64,000 nt of DNA, from the NCBI GenBank assembly GCA_024704765.1, contig JAKMXF010000122.1:62001-126000 (forward strand). The letters run 5' to 3'. Both the position numbers and the translations under genes were made by a program. This document shows positions 56,573 through 64,000 of the stretch, in pieces. The DNA is from Oopsacas minuta. Lineage: Eukaryota > Porifera > Hexactinellida > Lyssacinosida > Leucopsacidae. Under the pieces are notes generated by a model. It saw nothing but the letters and a program-made list of their open reading frames with translations. It had not been told where the DNA came from and did no database searches. Each line of letters begins with the position of its first letter. The stretch's first letter is position 1.

Positions 56573-56916
56573 TCCAGTATCCTTGGACACATCCTATCAA
56601 AATGTATTATATTGCAATTGTTCGATATTTTGCATGAAAACATCATTGTATTGATTGATGTTAATTCTAGAGTCGACTAAGCGATATATTGATAATTTGA
56701 CAGAGTTTGAGAATGCGGCATTTTTCACGACATATTCCCGTTTTAACCAATCAGATGACGTTATTTCGACATGGGACTCGTCGGATGATTGAGCTTGTGT
56801 TAATTAATAACTACCAATAATTTATTCGGGCCAGAATACTCCAAGTTTGTATAATTGTAATAAAATTTTTACCTATCAAATTGTATGGACTTCAAGTTAT
56901 CCATGGTTTCGAATTA

Positions 56917-57269
56917 GTAGATACCGGATATAAGACCACCGGTTATAAGAACCACAACTTGAACGGAATCTTGTATACTACTCTATTTAATTTTACCGGT
57001 TATAAGGACATTTTATGCCGGTTATAAGAAGACTCTTAGTGTAGTACTAAAATTGGTTCTCATTACTTGTATGTTCTTAGAATCGGCAGAATTTATATAG
57101 TAGATATGAGAGTAATTTTCTTTATTATGACTTCTACATCGAAATCTGTTTAAACAAGTGTTTTCATAACCGGCTTCTACTATATACTACATACCGGTTA
57201 TAAGAACATCCCGGATATAAGAACATTAAGTCCAGTTCCCGACGATGTTCTTATACCCGGCATTCACTG
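56917..57269. mobile_element. Pogo-like MITE with CCGG-TATAAGA arrays
   Basis: The ends GTAGATACCGGATATAAGA and CAGTGAATGCCGGGTATAAG are inverted, flanked by TA. The interior repeats the CCGGTTATAAGAAC motif several times. Same family as 62031-62376. Confidence 0.75.
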
Positions 57270-58153
57270 TAGTAGTAAGGCCTTATTTCGAAGGTCACGT
57301 TAACGTATATTGAAAAATGTTATTTATTGCCTTGTTCCTGATGTGTCCAGGTTAATCTCAATACCTCCAAGGGGGAGGGAATAGATGGCACAAACCAGAA
57401 GAATATATATTAGTAGCATGAAATAGATAGCTAGATTTATATGATTCAGATGTTATAGAGAGATTAGAGGATTAGCGGAGTGAGTGTTGGCCGATACGCC
57501 ACATATCGAGGGTAATCATGATGAAATTGAAGTTACCAAAAGATAAGGACGAATAAATAATATCAAAGATGTTTAGATGAGAATCACATACAACTGTGAG
57601 AAATACGAAAAGTAATCTTAATAAAGAGAGCAATAGCACAAGAAGCAACGAATAATGAAGAATGAAGACATAATCCATCTCAATATGCATATTGGTTCTA
57701 GATAAAATGGTATATTCGAATCATTTGCCCGGTTGACGCAACTCACAGTTACTAATATATCTATTTACAAGTCTGGAAAAACAAAAAGTAAATAGGCCCC
57801 AATAACGGACATAATTTTTCTAATACGTAGCACTTTTTACCCAAAAGTAATGGAGAGAACAAACGTACCAATATTTTTCAGAGGATCAATTAGTTCTTCG
57901 AAAATAGATTCAAAATTCAGGAAAATGTAAGACAACTCTGACTCTGATTAAGGAATATTAAATTTCTTTATTCATGGGTTACAGAATCACACACAAAAGA
58001 TATAATTTCTGGATTCACAATACCTATTTCGATTATTTTCAACTATTTCGTGATTGTGCCAACATCACAATAAACATCCACATCTCATCTATATATCTAT
58101 AGATTGTTATCAAAATCAATAATTTAATTAAATTGACTTTGGGCATGAAACAG
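57270..58153. other. Intergenic, nothing recognised
   Basis: AT-rich, only short ORFs without motifs. Confidence 0.4.
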
Positions 58154-58538
58154 CAGTAGTTTGAACCAGTCGTGGACCGGGTCATGATTTCCTGACCCAG
58201 TGACCCGGTTTTTCAAAACATTAATTTTCTATATTCATGCGATTTCATAATGATCAGATTTTACTGAGTTTGAATATCCAGGGATTTGGCAATGAAAATC
58301 TAGGGAGATTTGTAGAAGGGGTTGGTAGGTCTGAACAAGGTACAGTGTTTTAAAACATTGTATTAAAATTCATGAAAATGAAACGTCTAATTAATATTGA
58401 CTGAATCTTTATGATTTTACAAACCGATATAATTGAATTATCTATAAGGAAACCGAGTCAAGTTAAAATCAGTGATCCGGTTCAGCCCGAAATTTATTGA
58501 AAATAGTGACCCGCCCGGTCCAAGCCTGGTTTGAACTG
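58154..58538. mobile_element. hAT-like MITE with GACCCGG-rich ends
   Basis: CAGTAGTTTGAACCAGTCGT followed by GGACCGGGTCA on the left mirrors CAGTTCAAACCAGGC with TTGGACCGGGCGGGTCA on the right. No target duplication survives. Confidence 0.6.
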
Positions 58539-59082
58539 AACTTGTTACTAAAATCCATACCTCGTCACTCTTATCCCAATTACAACTTTGAATGATTTCA
58601 GCTCCGAGGAGGCAATGTTTTTAAAATCAATTTCTTACAAACCTCGATATTTGATGTTTTTACATACACATTTGAGAAATGTTTACATTTTTAGTCGTGC
58701 AATTTAAAGAAAAATGAAACCTACTCATTTCAACAAAATAACTACATAAATGTAACAAATTGAAAACACATGTATTCCTTTTCATATACCTCCAACACTA
58801 CTCTTTCGAATCATACTAGTTTCGTTTACAGCGGATCTGTGGAATTAAGTGAAAATTGTGATCAATGTGAACTAGTCTGAATTCTAGGCTAACTTCACAC
58901 TTGTTTACCATTTACATATATCCAAGAATAGCATCATTTCTCGTAGTATTGATATGTCTTTTGATAGTGAGAACTTTCCTTTAATTGAATCTCTTTCTTA
59001 TAGAATTGTAGATTACGTTTTAAGTTGCACAAATAAAGTTTTAAATATTATGAAGAGTTTTTGCTTCACTCATGGCCTACTT

Positions 59083-59356
59083 CAGGTGTGGCCAAACTTT
59101 TCTCCTCGGGCCGGATTGACCTACGACTACGTTCCATGTTCTAGTTTATTCGAGAAACTCTACAAGCTATTTGTAAATAAACAATAATTATACATATTAA
59201 TGAACTATTATTGTTAAATGAGAGCATAATATTGTTTAATGAAATTTCCGAATACGTAAGGAAGAGTAAGACAGTGATCAAATAATTAGAGCACTCAAAT
59301 ATCTTATGCCATGCGGGTCGGATCCGGTCCGAGGGGCCGTAGTTTTCCCATCCCTA
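59083..59356. mobile_element. hAT (Charlie-like) MITE with perfect 8-bp duplication
   Basis: Ends CAGGTGTGGCCAAACTTT and TAGGGATGGGAAAACTA with inner CGGGCCGGAT-type blocks; GCCTACTT flanks at 59075-59082 and 59357-59364. 274 bp. Confidence 0.85.
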
Positions 59357-59474
59357 GCCTACTTCATACATAGAAGTGGATGTCACCGAGAATATCAAAA
59401 ACATAGAGGCTTATATAGTGTTGAATTTTAGACAAACTAACGCTCTTATCATTTGCCAATTATCCTTCCTCGGG

Positions 59475-59629
59475 CAGCGATTCCCAACCCAGGGTCCATG
59501 GAGCCCTTGGTAGTCCACGGACGATAGCAGGGGATCCAACGGTATCTGTTACAGTCTATGTTAGAGGTTCCACAGGATATGTTAAAGTCGGATAGGGCGT
59601 CAACGGCTGAATGAAGTAAGGAACCACTG
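59475..59629. mobile_element. hAT MITE, 155 bp
   Basis: Ends CAGCGATTCCCAACCC and CAGTGGTTCCTTAC; flanks TCCTCGGG and TCCTAGGG (7 of 8). Confidence 0.8.
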
Positions 59630-59637
59630 TCCTAGGG

Positions 59638-60694
59638 GTTTCAGCAAATGAGGAATTAATTGAGACTACTTAGCAAGTTCTTACAACCATCCTACATATG
59701 GTTTAGGCTCATTTAAGAGATTACGTCAGGAATTTAAAAACCTTGTTCCAATGTATAGACAGTTTTATAAATATTAATATTTAATAATATTTTATGTAGT
59801 AATGCATGGAATGGTTAATTTTCTTTATGCTCAAATGTTCAAGAAGTTCAAAATAGTTTATGGAAAAATTATATTTTTTATCATTTGAAAATCCTGAGAA
59901 ATTTGTGTTTTAGAATTTAAGAAAGTATATCCTGAATATTTATCCGCTATTTTGAACTGAAGCAATTATTGTAACAAACTAAACGAATTAAATATTTCTA
60001 ATAATAATTTGGTAAACGATTAGAGTCAACTCCGCTTAATTTTGACAAATTTCTAGCAACGGAATCATCTCCATTCAAGACAATAGTACATGTTTTCGGT
60101 GTATCGGGACAAACTCTTGCAATTCAGTGACAATTAGTAACTAAAATTACTCTTGATTTTGGAAATTCTAAGAAGCTAGGTGCATTTGCAAATGTCTATA
60201 ATTATTGGCTAAATTTGATCAAATCCATTGTAATAAATTCTTCATATGCGGAAACTTCTATTAAGTATAGTTTGCAAACAGTAAGAGCGTTAGCTTGTCT
60301 AAAAATTTACAAACTTAATCGGTCTTCTTGGTGACATCCACGGTCGTTAATTTTGTAGGGCATGCTTAACTTGATCCGCCACGAGTAGTATTTACAATTT
60401 AACTGGGTTTCAAAAGTCACAAGATCGTGAATCCGTATATATTTAGTTATTTAAATAATGATCTGTAATCTAAGGTGGGTGGTCGTTTGTACTGAAATAT
60501 ACTATAATTTGGTACAAATGGTCCCTTGAATTTCAGCAAAATACTTATTAATTTTAACTATATGGAATTGTTAATACCAATCGAAGTCGTCTTTGATCCC
60601 AAAATGTACGAAAATACGCTGAAAGAACCGATCGGAAACATAACCCGTAATAAGTCGACTAAACAATCATGTTGCGAAGGTGAAATTCTTAGTA
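59638..60694. other. Intergenic, solo MITE end at 60024
   Basis: 60024 starts AGTCAACTCCGCTTAATTTT, like 45619. No gene seen. Confidence 0.45.
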
Positions 60695-60996
60695 CAGTAG
60701 AACCTCCGAGATCCGGGCAGTGTGGGACCGGAGGGTGCCCGGATCTCGGAAATATCATTAACTCTATGGTAGTTACAACCCATAATATACATATGAGTTC
60801 CCTTAGATATTCGAATTCTGTTATTAATTTACATACGGTATACAAACGTAATCCAATATGAAATATGGTAACTGAAGTCAACGTTAGTATGAGGAGAATT
60901 ATATAAAATGCTGAAATTCTTTTGGACCGATTTAAAATAAGGGTGCCCTTGAGGGAGGTACCCGTATTGAAGGTCCGGATCTCGGAGGTTCGACTG
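60695..60996. mobile_element. Pogo-like MITE, 302 bp
   Basis: Ends CAGTAGAACCTCCGAGATCC and CAGTCGAACCTCCGAGATCC, flanked by TA. ORFs crossing it are not genes. Confidence 0.88.
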
Positions 60997-60998
60997 TA

Positions 60999-62030
60999 TA
61001 CACTTTCATCGAATTGTACCATGTTGTATAAGGAGAACAAAAATTACTAAGTTAAGTGTAATAACAGAACAAGTAACAAACTATAATTTGACTAGTCAAA
61101 TTGCACTTCATTCCTTGAGTATTAAATACTTCTCAAACTTGTCTGAATTATAATTTTGTACTGGCAAAATGACAAAATGACATTCAATGATAAGTATGAA
61201 TTTTGTAAAATTATGACGTTGGGCAATTGACATATTGAGGTCTATCTATCCAATCTACCTCATGCAAATTATATTTCCGGATTGCCGTGGGATTGGGAAT
61301 CAAAAATCCCCATGGTCATTCATCCATCTTATCGCTAGTTTGATTGGAATTTCTTCATTAAAAATTATCTAAATTTCAAATTGTTGGACAAATGCAACAA
61401 CAATCCATTCTAATAGAGAAAATTTCAGTGAAGAAGAACAAGGATTGTCGATGCCTACTGTATTTATTTTATACATACCCTAGTAATTAGTAAAAGGGAT
61501 CCTGTTCACTGAATTTTAGTTGTATATATTTCTGCTTTCTAAGTACGTACAGTCAATACTCTCATTATCTCGAACACCTATATATCCTCTAATATTGACA
61601 GTTAATATTCGACTTCTATTGTGATATTGTAAGTATTAAGTAGTATCCTGCACGATAATCCTAGAATTCCTTGATTCCTGTTCCCAACACTGCTCGAACT
61701 CAACTATTTTCAATGTCGATGTCTTATCTATTCTTCGGTAAATTCTCCACCCTAGTTAAGAATTTTTATTTTGCTGTTAGCAACAAACATTTCCTGCTCT
61801 GTGTTTTTGAATAACATTGCAGTTTCCATTTCTGCTTATTATGCATTTTGCACCCATTTCATCTTTGGAGAACTCTCGACTATTTTTCCCCCTATATCAG
61901 GGATTGAATTTTTTCCAAACCATGACCCAACTTTCCAACTATTACACCCCATGAAGGTAAACTTGTTTAAAATTTATATGTACTCACTGATAATATAATA
62001 CTTTGTGAGTGTACTACATCTATCTTACTA
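60999..62030. other. Intergenic, nothing recognised
   Basis: AT-rich; no motif-bearing ORF. Confidence 0.4.
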
Positions 62031-62376
62031 CAGTGGATGCCGGTGATAAGACTACCTATTATAAATACTTCATTTATACTGATTTGGATGTCGGAACAAT
62101 ATAATGGAATTCTGTTCACATGTTTACTGCTGTTTATGTCAATTCTACAAACTTACTAGTAATATGAACCAATTAGACTATCACTTTAAGTTTGTTCTTA
62201 TACCCGGAATAATTTTTGCAATCATTTTTCCATTAACATGTTTTTATATGCGCCATGTTCTTATAACCGGAATGGAATGTTCATATATCCTGTAAAATTC
62301 CATGGATTAAATCCAAAGTTTCAGTCAATCAATTTAAGGTTCATATAACTGGTTTTATTATATTCGGAATCTACTG
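62031..62376. mobile_element. Pogo-like MITE, 346 bp
   Basis: Ends CAGTGGATGCCGGTGATAAG and CAGTAGATTCCGAATATAAT, TA-flanked, with GTTCTTATAACCGG motifs inside as in 56917-57269. Confidence 0.78.
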
Positions 62377-62948
62377 TAAAGTCACATGATCATACAAGAA
62401 TTACCCTGTGTAATTTTTGATGTTGTTTTCATTAATTTGTGTTTCAATTCTCGGCTGTGTTACTACTAAGCAGTAGCGTAGAACCGTTTCAGTATCGACC
62501 CAATATCTAGACTATTTTTTATTATTTGAATGCCAGAAAACTACATTCACTAATATTTTGTTGGAAATGACATGGGTAACTATAGGGCAATAATACAATC
62601 AACATCCGGTAACTCAAACATTCGTTTCCTGAACGAATGTTCACTTCCCTTAGTTGTACTCCTAATACTTATCGCATCTATTACTTCGAAAATTCGATTT
62701 TTCGAATTGATTTTCAAGGTTCAGGCTTCCATATTAACTCTATAGTATATCAATTTAATTTTGTATATTTCACTTTTGAAAAGATCCCAAAAATGTTATT
62801 ATTCGGGTAATTTGAGCTCTTTATCATTTGAAAGGTTGTCGAATGGTATAAAGCGCTCTTCTGATACTACATGACCATAAGAGCCGAGATATTTAATTTG
62901 GGTAGATTTCTTAGTAAAACTCTAACGAATTTGTCAATATTCCGGCAC

Positions 62949-63244
62949 CAGTGGCGTAGCCTGGTATTTTACGGTGGTGCACTGCAGTGGGAGTAGTGGT
63001 GAATTGAATTGGACAACTAAGTAATTATTTGTCACCGAGCTCTACAAATTCATTTATTTTACCGTAGATTGTTTCAAATCTGAAACCATTAAAGATTAAA
63101 TTTATTGTATATGCGGTACCATTTTGCTGTTTTCTCCCTACATTAGTCTAAAAAAGTGGAAATGATCCACACCATACAAGGTGGTGCGTAGGACTTTCTC
63201 TGTGGTGCTGTACACCACCCCGCATCGCCTTGGCTACGCTTCTG
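62949..63244. mobile_element. hAT MITE, 296 bp
   Basis: Ends CAGTGGCGTAGCC and CAGAAGCGTAGCC; flanks TCCGGCAC and TCCAGCAC (7 of 8). Internal GGTGGTGC blocks are also inverted. Confidence 0.82.
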
Positions 63245-63252
63245 TCCAGCAC

Positions 63253-64000
63253 CTTTGGGATTTTTCTTATCTCTATCGATTGATTGACACTATATCTTGT
63301 TCATCATATCTAGTTGTTTTTAGTTACGCATCAACCCTCTAAATTCTTATCTAACACGTTTTTCTGAGCTTCCTCTACTCCACTACGCTGATGCAAATCC
63401 ACATAGTGGTATAAGGAGATTGTTGTATGACCACATTTGAATTATTATAGAAAGTGTACTGTTCAAGTCTTTTCGTCACGATTAAGTTCATCTCTTTATG
63501 TAAATTGTATATTAATCACATAGTTTCTATTATTACATTCTTTTGAATGAGTTGAGTGAGTCTCGTGAATCAATTTCTATTGACGCGAAAGGTTGTATGG
63601 AGCATGGGTTTATCCAGGAATGTATAGTGGTGTATTTTTTATTTCAGGAATCTCCTAAAGTGGGACTTTTTTACATGGTAGAACATTTATCCTGTACCAA
63701 TTTGATTCTCACGTCAGCACTTTGGGTTCTACTTTTCTACTGAACTGGCAATTTAATTTCCCGCCAGAACCTAGATAAACCCCTGGTATGGAGATGCTAT
63801 TAGATCTCTTCTGAAATTTGTATTTGGCAACTTAGAATTTTTTTATACGGACTAATCAGCACAGTTCTCAGTAACTTTATGTTATTACTTATATCTGCTC
63901 TTGTTAGTGTATTTGAACTTTGTAATTATTGTGAATATGCTTATATTTGGCATAGACTCATTTTTCCTTTCCATTTAGAATTCAGATCTCCCAGCGCCTT
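63253..64000. other. Intergenic to window end, nothing recognised
   Basis: A 66-codon ORF at 63543-63743 lacks motifs. Confidence 0.4.

Noticed and set aside
60526-61040. ORFs of 111 and 160 codons on opposite strands
   Set aside because: They run through the inverted ends of the MITE at 60695-60996 and have no protein-like motifs.
1-64000. tRNA or rRNA genes
   Set aside because: No cloverleaf with A and B boxes or rRNA-like blocks was recognised by eye; a covariance-model scan would be needed to exclude them.

Overview
The window reads as a piece of an AT-rich invertebrate animal genome. The host genes are animal genes: a tetraspanin with a GT-AG intron, an ARL2 GTPase, an SLC25A39/40-type mitochondrial carrier, a class-I-like glutamine synthetase and an NHL-repeat protein. 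Most of the rest is cut-and-paste DNA transposons. The single-exon NHL protein with this wording of blades resembles families I remember from glass sponges (Hexactinellida). That placement is a tentative inference and was not tested.

Layout. 0.4-1.3 kb: NHL-repeat gene (minus). 2.3-5.0 kb: a dead mariner, a long-inverted-repeat element and a short hAT-like element. 5.7-7.1 kb: two-exon tetraspanin (plus). 7.3-9.0 kb: hAT- and pogo-type MITEs. 9.3-10.6 kb: glutamine synthetase-like gene (plus). 10.6-15.1 kb: a mariner that landed four bases behind the synthetase stop codon, itself split by a 3.1-kb Transib element. 15.4-20.6 kb: MITE, dead DUF4371-type hAT, repeats. 20.7-21.6 kb: SLC25A39/40-like carrier (plus). 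22.1-26.3 kb: tandem repeats, then a hAT with perfect 8-bp target duplications that carries a nested Tc1-like element. 27.2-29.5 kb: a broken gene of a dispersed unnamed family bracketed by about 130-bp terminal inverted repeats. 29.8-36.7 kb: a MULE-like element and largely featureless AT-rich sequence. 36.8-37.3 kb: ARL2 (minus). 38-64 kb: two more dead mariners, a pogo/Tigger remnant, an isolated Transib end, a dispersed inverted-repeat family and about ten MITEs, with only one or two tentative host exons near 55 kb.

The most notable item is the Transib at 11012-14123. Its transposase ORF is uninterrupted (710 codons). It has the D-D-E triad and the CxxC...HxxxxH zinc ligands shared with the RAG1 core. 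Its termini carry the heptamer CACAGTG (one end mutated to CGCAGTG), and a perfect 5-bp duplication GGCCG flanks it. A second Transib terminus lies at 41447. The second notable item is the element at 27219-29451. Its gene, of a family I know only as 'uncharacterised', shows a possible D-D-CxxC-H-E layout inside transposon-like inverted repeats, suggesting an unclassified transposase family.

The host genes do not form a pathway together. They are independent housekeeping genes embedded in repeats. The carrier (mitochondrial glutathione import) and the synthetase-like gene both touch glutamate/glutathione chemistry, but nothing in the sequence links them. All sequence identities were judged by eye; no searches were run.
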